NCBI GenBank assembly: GCA_021151625.1
Contig: JAGKWY010000125.1
Coordinates: 1 to 9,924, forward strand
Length of the DNA stretch: 9,924 bases
Direction of reading: 5' to 3'
From: Gammaproteobacteria bacterium
Lineage (GTDB): Bacteria; Pseudomonadota; Gammaproteobacteria; Pseudomonadales; Cellvibrionaceae
In this document: positions 1-6,606 of the stretch, in pieces
How positions within the stretch are numbered: the first letter of the stretch is position 1
Layout: each line of letters starts with the position of its first letter
Notes under the pieces: generated by a model
What the model was told of the DNA's origin: nothing
Database searches by the model: none
Seen by the model: the letters and a program-made list of their open reading frames with translations, nothing else
Program-made: the position numbers and the translations under genes

Positions 1-1
1 T

Positions 2-661
2 GTGGATTTTCGCTATCGCATTTTTAATTGCGATGGCAGCGAAGTGGAAAACTGCGGCAATGGCGCGCGCTGTTTTGCGGTGTTTGTGCGCGAGCGTAAA
101 CTCACCGGCAAAAGCGTCATTAAAGTGGAAACTGCTGGCGGCCTGATCGAATTGCGCGTACAGCAAGACGAACAAGTCAGTGTGGATATGGGCGCACCGC
201 GCCTGGAGCCAGCACAGGTTCCTTTTGTGGCCGATGCGCGCGCAATTACTTATCCCATCGAGGTCGCGGGCAAAAGCTATGAAATCTCGGCAGTGTCCAT
301 GGGCAATCCCCATGGCGTGCTGGTGGTCGATAATGTAAAAACCGCACCAGTGGCCGAAATTGGCCCTATCCTGGAAAAACATCCGCGTTTTCCCGCGCGT
401 GTCAACGTAGGTTTTATGCAAATCGTTTCGCGCAATGAAATTAACTTGCGCGTGTTTGAGCGCGGTGTAGGCGAAACCCTGGCTTGTGGTACTGGCGCCT
501 GCGGTGCAGTAGTCTCGGGCCGTTTGCGCGGTTTGCTGGATGAAAAGGTTAAAGTGAATTTACCCGGCGGCAGTTTGCAAATTTATTGGCCGGGTGAAGG
601 TCAGTCAGTCATTATGACGGGGCCAGCTGTTACCGTATTTCATGGACAAATAAAAATTTGA
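2..661 (+). CDS. dapF: diaminopimelate epimerase, 5'-truncated by window edge
   Basis: DapF converts LL-diaminopimelate to meso-diaminopimelate in the cytoplasm, the last steps of the lysine and peptidoglycan precursor pathway. The visible 219 residues cover about the last four fifths of a protein usually near 275 residues; roughly 55 N-terminal residues lie left of the window. The apparent GTG at base 2 is therefore an internal Val codon, matching the family segment xDFxYRIFNxDGSE. Both members of the cysteine acid/base pair are visible: Cys18 of the fragment in ENCGNGAR, and Cys162 in ACGTGACG. GNPHG (fragment residues 101-105), ERGVGET and the closing MTGPAV also fit the family. A Cys (fragment residue 10) sits in FNCDG, where Ala is the form I recall from E. 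coli. The DUF484 gene begins 24 bases downstream, so the two are probably co-transcribed. The identification is very secure. Confidence 0.97.
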   Translation: MDFRYRIFNCDGSEVENCGNGARCFAVFVRERKLTGKSVIKVETAGGLIELRVQQDEQVSVDMGAPRLEPAQVPFVADARAITYPIEVAGKSYEISAVSMGNPHGVLVVDNVKTAPVAEIGPILEKHPRFPARVNVGFMQIVSRNEINLRVFERGVGETLACGTGACGAVVSGRLRGLLDEKVKVNLPGGSLQIYWPGEGQSVIMTGPAVTVFHGQIKI

Positions 662-685
662 TCGCTCTTCAATAAGCAGACTGTT

Positions 686-1378
686 ATGAACGAACATATT
701 GCCACCCTTGCTGATCCGCTCGAACCCGAACAAATCGAAGCTTACTTGCGCGAGCATCCGGATTTTTTTGAACAGCATTCGGATTTGCTCGCGGAATTGA
801 CCTTGCCCCACGAAACAGGTTCGGCAGTGTCATTGGTAGAACGGCAGGTGGCGATTCTGCGCGAGCGCAATATCGACATGCGCCACCGCTTGAGTAAATT
901 GCTCGACAACGCGCGCGACAACGACAAATTATTTGATAAAAGCAAACGCCTGGTACTGAGCCTGCTGGAAGGCCAGGATATGGGCGATATTATCGATGCG
1001 CTGCATTACAGCTTCGATAAGGATTTTAATATTCATTTCACCAGTGTGATTTTAATTGGCAACCCGGATAAAGTCCCCAGCAGTCAGGCGCGTGTGGTTT
1101 CCATTGTGGATGCGCGTGAATACATTGGCCCGCTGTTAAAAAATAGTCGCGCCGTGTGCGGCACCCTGGGTGAAAAAGAACTGACGTTTTTATTTGGTGA
1201 ACACGCCGCCGAAATTGGCTCTATTGCCACTGTTCCGCTAGTACACGGCAGCGCTTTCGGTTTGCTCACTATCGGTAACCGCGACCCGCAATACTACCGT
1301 TCCAGTATGGGCACCTTGTTTTTGAGCTACATTGCGGAAGTATTAAACCGTTTGCTGCCGAAATATTTGCCGCGTTAG
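686..1378 (+). CDS. DUF484 family protein (GAF-like)
   Basis: This 230-residue soluble protein of the DUF484 family has no established biochemical role. The N-terminal part (about 10-90) is helical and charged, with the family-like start EAYLREHPDFFEQHSDLL at residues 18-35 and a probable coiled coil around 48-90 (VERQVAILRERN onward). The C-terminal part (about 95-225) reads as a GAF-like alpha/beta domain, with hydrophobic strands near 119-125 (TSVILIG) and 179-196 (ATVPLVHGSAFGLLTIG). No signal peptide or membrane segment is visible. The gene lies 24 bases after dapF and 23 bases before xerC, the usual gammaproteobacterial arrangement. The ATG at 686 has only a weak ribosome site (AAGCAG region), which fits translation within a polycistronic message. 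GAF-like domains often bind small ligands, but no ligand can be inferred here. Confidence 0.9.
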   Translation: MNEHIATLADPLEPEQIEAYLREHPDFFEQHSDLLAELTLPHETGSAVSLVERQVAILRERNIDMRHRLSKLLDNARDNDKLFDKSKRLVLSLLEGQDMGDIIDALHYSFDKDFNIHFTSVILIGNPDKVPSSQARVVSIVDAREYIGPLLKNSRAVCGTLGEKELTFLFGEHAAEIGSIATVPLVHGSAFGLLTIGNRDPQYYRSSMGTLFLSYIAEVLNRLLPKYLPR

Positions 1379-1401
1379 TTTTTTATTATTCTGGAGAGTC
1401 C

Positions 1402-2340
1402 ATGAGCGATCTGTCTCCACCTGAACATCTGCCCTTCCAGGCTGCGCTGGATGATTTTTTTATCTACATGCGCAGCGAAAAACAACTCTCCCTGCACACC
1501 CAAACCAATTACGCACGCGATCTGGAAAAATTCCAGAAATACTGTTTGGAAAAGCGTTTGCTTGAATTGGATAAATTGACCGCAAACCATATTCGCCTTG
1601 CGGTAGCGCAACTGCATCGCACAGGTTTAGGCGGAAAAAGTTTGCAGCGCTGGCTGTCGTCGCTGCGCAGTTTTTTTCAGTTTTGCATCAAGCGCCAGTG
1701 GATGAGCAGCAATGTCGCCGACGGTATTGCCGCACCCAAGTCCCCCAAAAAATTACCTAAAACCCTGGATGTGGATCAGACCATTCAATTTGTTGAGGTT
1801 GAAGGTGATGATTTTATTTTGCAGCGCGATCGCGCCTTGGTGGAATTAATTTATTCGTCGGGATTGCGGTTAGCGGAAGTAGTGGCACTCAATTTGAGCG
1901 ATATCGACTGGAGTGATGCCATGTTGCGGGTGGTCGCGGGTAAAGGCGATAAATCGCGCGTGTTGCCGATTGGTTCTGCCGCCATGAGCGCCTTAAAAAA
2001 CTGGCTTCCTGCACGCAAACTCTTTACGTCTGCAGCCGAACAGGCTTTATTTATTACCCAGCGCGGCACGCGCATCGGTCATCGTGCCGTGCAAATTCGT
2101 TTGCAGCAATTAAGTGTACAGCAGGGTATGGATACACCGGTGCATCCGCATATGCTGCGCCACTCTTTCGCCAGCCACATGCTGGAATCCAGCGGTGATT
2201 TGCGCCTGGTGCAAGAGCTGCTTGGCCACGCCAATATTTCTACTACCCAGGTTTATACGCACCTGGATTTTCAACACCTCGCTAAAGTTTATGACAAGGC
2301 GCATCCCCGTGCGGGACGAAAATCGGATGATAATGAGTAA
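1402..2340 (+). CDS. xerC: site-specific tyrosine recombinase XerC
   Basis: XerC works with XerD and the FtsK translocase at dif to resolve chromosome dimers before cell division. The 312-residue protein is slightly longer than E. coli XerC (298). The N-terminal SAM-like core-binding domain spans about residues 14-100 (SLHTQTNYARDLEKF), and the catalytic domain spans about 120-300. All catalytic residues are visible and keep the E. coli spacing: Arg156 (SSGLR), Lys181 (GKGDKSR), His250 and Arg253 (HMLRHSFASHML), His276 (LGHANIS) and the Tyr285 nucleophile (VYTHLD). The GGAG at 1393-1396, followed by ATG at 1402, supports the start. The context after dapF and DUF484 favours XerC over XerD. The next gene starts 14 bases later and is not the expected phosphatase. 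Confidence 0.97.
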   Translation: MSDLSPPEHLPFQAALDDFFIYMRSEKQLSLHTQTNYARDLEKFQKYCLEKRLLELDKLTANHIRLAVAQLHRTGLGGKSLQRWLSSLRSFFQFCIKRQWMSSNVADGIAAPKSPKKLPKTLDVDQTIQFVEVEGDDFILQRDRALVELIYSSGLRLAEVVALNLSDIDWSDAMLRVVAGKGDKSRVLPIGSAAMSALKNWLPARKLFTSAAEQALFITQRGTRIGHRAVQIRLQQLSVQQGMDTPVHPHMLRHSFASHMLESSGDLRLVQELLGHANISTTQVYTHLDFQHLAKVYDKAHPRAGRKSDDNE

Positions 2341-2354
2341 CATGGAGGAAAGGT

Positions 2355-2999
2355 ATGCAATTGAAAAGTGTATTTTTGAGTTTGTTTTTAATGGCGCCGT
2401 CTGCGTTTGCAGAACATTGTTGGGTTGCGAGAAACTGCGATACGGCATTAGAAACTGAGGTGCTAAAAAAGTATCCATCACGTTTGTTGAGAGTAGATGA
2501 TGCTTTGAGAGTGAAGCTTGACGATGGAGCAACGGTCGAATTATTAAGCTCTGAAGAAAACGATATTAGTTATATCGTTGTTGCTTATTTTCCAGAAGTT
2601 TCTCTAGTCGCGATTGAGTCGCTTGAATATAGTGGAGAAATAAGAAATGTGTATCTATATCCAATGAAGGATGCCTCGTGGTTCGGAAATCACAAAGTTA
2701 ATGTAGGGGGTTTTCCTGTCTTGTCACCGAACAAAAAACGTATGGCGGTATTTGGATTTGATATTCACGCTCAATATAGCTTCAATGGTCTATCAATCTA
2801 TAATCTCGAAGACGCTAGGCCATTCCTGCAGGTAGGGGTGGTTTCCGGGGTGTGGGGTGTTTCTAACGTTACTTGGGTGACTGACACGGAGCTCACCATT
2901 CTTAAAGGCTCTTATAATGAGAAGAAAGATGAGTATGTGAATACACCAGGAGCTGTAATTTTATCAAATGATTCTATTAGTTTTAATCGAAGTAACTAA
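2355..2999 (+). CDS. exported protein of unknown function, AT-rich
   Basis: I do not recognise this 214-residue protein. Residues 1-19 form a clear signal peptide: a short basic start, the hydrophobic run VFLSLFLMAP, and an AFA cleavage site before Glu20. The mature protein should therefore reach the periplasm or beyond. Two cysteines close to the mature N-terminus (Cys22, Cys28) could form a disulfide. FPVLSPNKKRMAVFGFD (120-136), then LSIYNLED (146-153) and VSNVTWVTDTELTIL (169-183), resemble blades of WD40/TolB-type beta-propellers; this is inference from pattern only. The protein is too short for a whole propeller. A good ribosome site (GGAGGAAAGG) lies just before ATG 2355. Base composition is about 40% GC over 2401-3000, lower than its neighbours, and codons are AT-rich (TTA, ATA, AGA), which suggests acquisition or relaxed selection. 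It shares the xerC transcript and ends before a terminator. Confidence 0.8.
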   Translation: MQLKSVFLSLFLMAPSAFAEHCWVARNCDTALETEVLKKYPSRLLRVDDALRVKLDDGATVELLSSEENDISYIVVAYFPEVSLVAIESLEYSGEIRNVYLYPMKDASWFGNHKVNVGGFPVLSPNKKRMAVFGFDIHAQYSFNGLSIYNLEDARPFLQVGVVSGVWGVSNVTWVTDTELTILKGSYNEKKDEYVNTPGAVILSNDSISFNRSN

Positions 3000-3022
3000 G
3001 TTAATTGGATGTGCTCTGATAT

Positions 3023-3054
3023 AAAAATGGCGACCCGGTGGTCGCCATTTTTTT
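3023..3054. terminator. bidirectional rho-independent terminator
   Basis: An 11-pair perfect stem (3025-3035 with 3040-3050, core TGGCGACC/GGTCGCCA) closes a 4-base loop, CGGT, and can extend by two A-T pairs. A run of seven T (3048-3054) follows on the plus strand. A run of five A (3023-3027) gives the matching T run on the minus strand. It sits between convergent genes, 23 bases after the unknown exported protein gene and 3 bases from the stop of the glycine-zipper gene, so it can end transcription from both sides. Confidence 0.93.
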
Positions 3055-3057
3055 AGT

Positions 3058-3612
3058 TTATTGATATTGGTTGCCGTTTTCGTTGGTGGATAAAATCATC
3101 AGCTCGCCGTTTTGCAAAGGGATACGTTGGCCAGGGTCGTGATCCATACGTACTTGCGATTCTTTTCCTTTCAAGCGATACACCACGTTGTAGCCGGTAA
3201 TATCTTCACGGGTTTCATAAACAGTTTTGCAGCGTTTTTCGACGGTGGTGTAGGTGTCTTTATCCTGCATATTTTTTTGCACGCGATCACCTGCATAACC
3301 ACCGGCAACTGCACCTGCAACGGTTGCAACTTTTTTACCGTTACCGCCGCCCACTTGATGACCGAGTACGCCACCCAACACGGCGCCCACGGCTTTACCG
3401 GCAATGCGGTTTTCGTCTTTCACCGGTTTTTTGCGCACTACGGTTTCATCGCGGCATTCCTGTTGCGGAATTTTGGTTTGCTTGGTGATGGGGGTGCTGC
3501 TGAGCACTTCGGCGTAATCCGGCTCTTTCAGCAATTGATAACCGCCGATGGCGCCACCGGCAGTGGCGATACCCATCCCCAATACTGTGCCGATTAACAT
3601 GGATTTGTTCAT
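3058..3612 (-). CDS. glycine zipper 2TM domain membrane protein
   Basis: This 184-residue envelope protein has a glycine zipper 2TM domain. Residues 5-27 (LIGTVLGMGIATAGGAIGGYQ) form a hydrophobic, Gly/Ala-rich segment that looks like an uncleaved signal anchor; there is no lipobox cysteine, unlike SlyB-type lipoproteins. Residues 69-111 hold the glycine zipper: two GxxxG-rich stretches (AGKAVGAVLGGVLGHQ and ATVAGAVAGGYAGDR) around the hydrophilic turn GGGNGKK. The C-terminal part (about 122-176) is a beta-rich tail with ETREDITGYNVVYRLKGKE and MDHDPGQRI, commonly attached to this domain. Cys53 and Cys128 flank the zipper and could form a disulfide. AGGAG at 3619-3623 lies 6 bases from the ATG and fixes the start. 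The precise role is unknown; family members are linked to envelope integrity. It appears monocistronic and faces away from the galactanase gene. Confidence 0.9.
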   Translation of the reverse strand: MNKSMLIGTVLGMGIATAGGAIGGYQLLKEPDYAEVLSSTPITKQTKIPQQECRDETVVRKKPVKDENRIAGKAVGAVLGGVLGHQVGGGNGKKVATVAGAVAGGYAGDRVQKNMQDKDTYTTVEKRCKTVYETREDITGYNVVYRLKGKESQVRMDHDPGQRIPLQNGELMILSTNENGNQYQ

Positions 3613-3795
3613 GGTTGACTCCTGCGTTGCTCGCTATAAATATCTGGTATGAGCCAGTTTAAGCAGGGTTTTGATGAACGAAAACTTAACGATTGTGCGC
3701 GCTATTCCAGTCTGCGACGCGGTTTTCCCTGCCAGTGTGAGCTGGTCGGGCTTTTTGGTTGGCGAGTTGATCAACGAATATCCAGAAGCGACAAT

Positions 3796-3824
3796 TTGCT
3801 TTTAATTAATATTTATATTATAAA
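3796..3824 (+). promoter_or_regulatory. candidate sigma-70 promoter of the galactanase gene
   Basis: TTGCTT (3796-3801) and TATAAA (3819-3824) are separated by 17 bases inside an AT-rich block. The -10 matches consensus at five of six positions, the -35 at only three. That would place transcription start near 3830 and leave a leader of about 105 bases containing the hairpin at 3854-3893. The weak -35 would fit a promoter needing an activator, as expected for an inducible polysaccharide-degrading enzyme, but AT-rich DNA yields such matches by chance. Confidence 0.4.
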
Positions 3825-3853
3825 TTATGTTCTGACGTTGTGAGATCAGAGGG

Positions 3854-3893
3854 GCCTGCCAGCTGCTTGTTGTGCCAGTAGTTGTCGGCAGGC
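3854..3893 (+). repeat. inverted repeat GCCTGCC/GGCAGGC in galactanase leader
   Basis: GCCTGCC (3854-3860) is exactly complementary to GGCAGGC (3887-3893), with 26 bases between. In RNA this could fold as a GC-rich 7-pair stem ending 42 bases before the galactanase start. No T run follows, so it is not a terminator. It could stabilise the mRNA 5' end or mark a regulator site. The long loop makes chance a real alternative. Confidence 0.4.
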
Positions 3894-3935
3894 AATAACC
3901 TAAAACACCTAAATAACAATAACGGGTGATCAACT

Positions 3936-4940
3936 ATGAAACTTGGAAAGCTCCTATCCGCCTTTATTGGCGCCGCGTTACTTTGTTCCACTCATACTAG
4001 TACGGCTGCACCGGTTAAGGGTGCGGATGTCAGCTGGACCTCCGAAATCGAAGCCAATGGTTACAGCTACTACAACCGCAGCGGTGTTAAGAAAGACATA
4101 TTGGCGATTATGAAAGAGCAGGGCATGACTGCCGTGCGCCTGCGTGTGTGGGTTAATCCGGCTGATGGCTGGTACAGCGGCACGCAAGATGTAGTCGCCA
4201 AAGCCAAGCGTGTAAAAGCGGCGGGTATGAAACTGATGGTGGATTTCCACTACAGCGACAGCTGGGCTGACCCGGGTAAGCAAACCAAACCGGCTGCCTG
4301 GAGTGGCTACAGCTTCCAGCAGTTGATGGATGCAGTGTGGAATTCTACTCGCTTTACCCTGCAGGCTATCAAAGATGCGGGCGTAACCGTCGATTGGGTA
4401 CAAGTCGGTAACGAGACCAACAACGGTATGTTGTGGAGTGACGGCAAGGCATCCACCAGCATGCAAAACTACGCCTGGTTGACTAACACCGGCTACAACG
4501 CGGTAAAAAGCATTTACTCCAGTGCAAAAGTGGTGGTGCATTTGGCGAATTGCCACGATAACGCCAACTTCCGCTGGATTTTTGATGGTTTGAAAAACAA
4601 CGGGGCCAAGTTCGATATTATCGGCGCGTCCTCTTACCCGACCAATGCGAGTGGCTATACTTGGCAAAATGCCAACATCGCCTGTTTGAATAACCTCAAC
4701 GATATGGTGAGCCGTTACGGTGTGCCGGTAATGATTTCTGAAATCGGTGTGCCCTGGGATAATTCACAAGCGCAAACCATTGTGAAAGATATGATCACCA
4801 AACTCGGTCAGGTTAGCGGCGGCAAAGGCGCGGCGATATTCTACTGGGAACCAGAGGCGCGTCCAGGTTGGAAGGGTTATACCCTGGGTGCTATGGATAA
4901 CAATGGCAAAGCCACTGCGGTGTGGGATGCGTTTAAATAA
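3936..4940 (+). CDS. gal53A: secreted GH53 arabinogalactan endo-beta-1,4-galactanase
   Basis: The enzyme hydrolyses internal beta-1,4-galactosidic bonds of galactan and type I arabinogalactan, the pectin side chains, with retention of configuration. The 334-residue protein is a signal peptide (1-24 or 25, hydrophobic core LLSAFIGAALL, ending STAA) plus one GH53 (clan GH-A) TIM barrel from about residue 28 (VKGADVSW) to the end. The acid/base is Glu160 in VQVGNETNNG and the nucleophile is Glu269 in MISEIGVPW. Other barrel motifs are VRLRVWVNP (67-75), MVDFHYSDSWADPGKQ (101-116), SSYPTNASGYTW (232-243) and FYWEPEARPGW (302-312). There is no carbohydrate-binding module or linker, and no lipobox around Cys17 (Leu at -1), so it should be a soluble periplasmic or extracellular enzyme. 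A GGGTGA ribosome site precedes ATG 3936. It is a single-gene unit bounded by a divergent promoter region and a terminator. The symbol follows Cellvibrio naming (also galA). Confidence 0.96.
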   Translation: MKLGKLLSAFIGAALLCSTHTSTAAPVKGADVSWTSEIEANGYSYYNRSGVKKDILAIMKEQGMTAVRLRVWVNPADGWYSGTQDVVAKAKRVKAAGMKLMVDFHYSDSWADPGKQTKPAAWSGYSFQQLMDAVWNSTRFTLQAIKDAGVTVDWVQVGNETNNGMLWSDGKASTSMQNYAWLTNTGYNAVKSIYSSAKVVVHLANCHDNANFRWIFDGLKNNGAKFDIIGASSYPTNASGYTWQNANIACLNNLNDMVSRYGVPVMISEIGVPWDNSQAQTIVKDMITKLGQVSGGKGAAIFYWEPEARPGWKGYTLGAMDNNGKATAVWDAFK

Positions 4941-4973
4941 ATCCATTTAAAGAAATTGCACAATTAGAAAAAT

Positions 4974-5005
4974 AAAAGCCGCACAGAATTTTGTGCGGCT
5001 TTTTT
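4974..5005. terminator. bidirectional rho-independent terminator
   Basis: A perfect 12-pair stem (4974-4985 with 4992-5003, core GCCGCACA/TGTGCGGC) encloses the 6-base loop GAATTT. A T run (5000-5005) follows on the plus strand, and an A run (4974-4977) gives T residues on the minus strand. It lies 33 bases after the galactanase stop and 40 bases from the end of the convergent DsbA-like gene, so it can serve both. Confidence 0.92.
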
Positions 5006-5045
5006 GTTTGTGAATCGGGCAGGTCTGTGCAATTTTTCTTTGCAA

Positions 5046-5693
5046 TTACTTGCGTTGCTGTTGTGCAATTTCACGCAGTGCTTGCATATACATGTCGGGC
5101 GTTTGCGCGCCCTGCAATAAATGCTGACGATTAATCACAACGCTGGGTACGGCACTAATACCAGCATTCGTCCATTCTTGCTGCAGGTTGCGTACGGCTT
5201 GCACGAACTCATCACTGGCGAGAATTTTTTCGGCGCGATTGTTATCGAGCCCAATGCTTGCTACTACATCCACCAACACCTGTGTCTGGCTAATATCGCG
5301 GCCTTGGCCCTGATAGGCTTGCATCAGGGCACGTTTTAATTCCAGTTGCTTTTCTGCGGAATATTCCTGCTCGGCCCAATACAATAGGCGATGGCAGTTA
5401 AAGCTGTTCCACAAAAATTCGCGCTCGGCGAAAGTGAAATCCAGTTCGCGCCCGCGTGCGGCAATGGTGCTGTGTACGTTGCGGATTTGCGCATCGCCCA
5501 TGCCATATTTTTGTTGCAGATACTCTTTTAATTTGACGCCTTCAGCTGGTAATTGCGGGTTCAATTCAAACGGCTGGCAGTGAACGTCCAGTGCGAATTC
5601 ATCGCCCAGTTGCTGAATGGCAGCGTCCAATGCTGCCAGCCCCAGTGCGCACCAGGGGCAATTAATATCAGAAATAAAATCAATGCGCAGCAT
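5046..5693 (-). CDS. DsbA family (FrnE-like) thiol oxidoreductase
   Basis: This 215-residue protein has a DsbA-type thioredoxin fold with an inserted helical domain, of the FrnE/polyketide-biosynthesis-dithiol-isomerase group. The redox motif Cys12-Pro-Trp-Cys15 follows the first strand (IDFISDINCPWCALG), and the facing cis-proline is Pro183 in ISAVPSVVINR. PFELNP (41-46), LKEYLQQKYG (55-64) and FNCHRLLYWA (98-107) are family features. There is no signal peptide, so it should act in the cytoplasm, unlike classical DsbA. Probable roles are thiol-disulfide exchange or isomerisation under oxidative or electrophile stress; the substrate is unknown. Its ATG lies inside the end of qorB (14-base overlap) with its own AGGAG site, which implies one transcript and coupled translation. 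The family also includes 2-hydroxychromene-2-carboxylate isomerases, but the CPWC pair favours a redox role. Confidence 0.9.
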   Translation of the reverse strand: MLRIDFISDINCPWCALGLAALDAAIQQLGDEFALDVHCQPFELNPQLPAEGVKLKEYLQQKYGMGDAQIRNVHSTIAARGRELDFTFAEREFLWNSFNCHRLLYWAEQEYSAEKQLELKRALMQAYQGQGRDISQTQVLVDVVASIGLDNNRAEKILASDEFVQAVRNLQQEWTNAGISAVPSVVINRQHLLQGAQTPDMYMQALREIAQQQRK

Positions 5694-6552
5694 TGGGGGC
5701 TCCTGTTAAGGCCGCAGCGATTGATGCGCTCAGTGGTGTGGTGGCGCGGCCAATCAATTGGCTGAGTTGGTGTGAGTTGTCAAACAATGCACCCTGTGCG
5801 GCGCTGCCATCAGAAGATGCTAATAATTCAGCAAATACTTCCGGCAAACCTGCGCTTTGCAAAACGGCTTTGTATTCTGCAATCGGTAAATTGTTGTAAG
5901 GAATTTGCTCGCCGGTTTGTTTTGATAGCTCTGCGGCAAACTCCGCCAGTGTATAGGCCTGGTCGCCGGCCAGTTCGTAAATTTTTCCCGCTTGATTATC
6001 ACGCACCAAAACTTCAGCTGCTGCTGCGGCGTAATCAATGCGCGCTGCCGACGAAATTTTACCTTCGCCGGCACTGCCGATCAGTGCCTTGAATTGCAAT
6101 GCGGAAGGAATCGCCGCTGTGTAATTTTCGCTGTACCAGCCATTGCGCAGGAGTACAAAAGGAATATCGGCCGCTTTGATTAATTGCTCGGTTTCTCGAT
6201 GCTCTTGTGCCAGTTCCAGTAACGAGTGTTCGGCGTTAAGTACGCTGGTGTAGGCGAGCAATTTAATTCCCGCATTCTTCGCTGCATTAATGACATTGCG
6301 ATGTTGTGCCAACCGCTGCCCCACTTCGCTGCTGCTAATTAGCAAGAGTTTATCGACACCTTTGAGTGCCGCCTCCAATGCACTTGGCTGGGTGTAATCC
6401 GCCTGGCGAACCTGCAGGCCGCGTGCGTGCAGGTCCTCGGCTTTGGCCGGGTTGCGCACCAGGGCGACGAGTTGACTGGCGGGAATTTTTTGCAGTAATT
6501 GGTCGATAACCAAACGGCCCAGTTGGCCGGTAGCGCCGGTAATAGCAATCAT
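5680..6552 (-). CDS. qorB: NAD(P)H:quinone oxidoreductase QorB (atypical SDR)
   Basis: This 290-residue cytoplasmic enzyme of the NmrA-like atypical SDR group should reduce quinones with NADPH, limiting redox cycling. The nucleotide-binding GxxGxxG is G6-A-T-G9-Q-L-G12 at the very N-terminus (MIAITGATGQLG). LVRNPAKAEDL (31-41), KLLLISSSEVGQR (68-80), QHRNVINAAK (83-92) and LLRNGWYSENY (134-144) match E. coli QorB (YtfG, 286 residues) almost block for block from memory. An upstream in-frame ATG at 6594 would add 14 residues before the Rossmann strand. I chose 6552 because the protein then starts exactly as QorB does and TGAGG lies 6 bases before it. The gene heads a two-gene operon with the DsbA-like gene and is divergent from the HxlR regulator, the same pairing as ytfG/ytfH in E. 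coli. Confidence 0.93.
   Translation of the reverse strand: MIAITGATGQLGRLVIDQLLQKIPASQLVALVRNPAKAEDLHARGLQVRQADYTQPSALEAALKGVDKLLLISSSEVGQRLAQHRNVINAAKNAGIKLLAYTSVLNAEHSLLELAQEHRETEQLIKAADIPFVLLRNGWYSENYTAAIPSALQFKALIGSAGEGKISSAARIDYAAAAAEVLVRDNQAGKIYELAGDQAYTLAEFAAELSKQTGEQIPYNNLPIAEYKAVLQSAGLPEVFAELLASSDGSAAQGALFDNSHQLSQLIGRATTPLSASIAAALTGAPNAAH
5700..5704 (-). promoter_or_regulatory. ribosome binding site of the DsbA-like gene, inside qorB
   Basis: On the minus strand AGGAG lies 6 bases before the ATG at 5693, within the last codons of qorB. It supports that start and means ribosomes finishing qorB can reinitiate on the DsbA-like gene. Confidence 0.75.
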
Positions 6553-6558
6553 AATAAA

Positions 6559-6563
6559 CCTCA
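6559..6563 (-). promoter_or_regulatory. ribosome binding site deciding the qorB start
   Basis: On the minus strand TGAGG lies 6 bases before the ATG at 6552, which selects this start over the in-frame ATG at 6594. Confidence 0.65.
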
Positions 6564-6606
6564 GAAAAGTGGATGTGGATACTTGCCCGTGCACCAGGTT
6601 GGAGGC

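Larger units (their letters stand above)
3613..3935. other. 323-base divergent intergenic region
   Basis: This gene-free stretch separates the divergent glycine-zipper and galactanase genes and must carry both sets of start signals. It holds the glycine-zipper ribosome site (3619-3623), an AT-rich block at 3794-3830 with a candidate plus-strand promoter, a hairpin at 3854-3893, and a short direct repeat ACCTAAA (3898-3904 and 3907-3913) just before the galactanase ribosome site. A 64-codon frame at 3649-3843 has no good ribosome site and no recognisable content, so I do not call it. I could not settle on a convincing minus-strand promoter. Confidence 0.75.

Noticed and set aside
2..4. GTG at base 2 as the start of dapF
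   Set aside because: It encodes the residue before DFRYRIFN, an internal position in DapF; about 55 residues are simply outside the window.
3112..3597. 161-codon open frame antisense to the glycine-zipper gene
   Set aside because: Its Phe/His/Ala-rich content mirrors the zipper repeats on the other strand.
3649..3843. 64-codon frame in the divergent intergenic region
   Set aside because: It has no ribosome site and no recognisable motif, and it runs through an AT-rich promoter-like block.
3984..3986. Lipoprotein attachment at Cys17 of the galactanase signal peptide
   Set aside because: The residues before it are Ala-Leu-Leu; Leu at -1 does not fit a lipobox, and a normal STAA cleavage site follows.
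3978..4667. 229-codon open frame antisense to the galactanase gene
   Set aside because: It lies fully opposite the conserved GH53 barrel and has no recognisable protein features.
6553..6594. Upstream ATG at 6594 as the qorB start
   Set aside because: It adds 14 residues before the Rossmann strand that QorB lacks, whereas ATG 6552 has TGAGG at good spacing and matches the family N-terminus.
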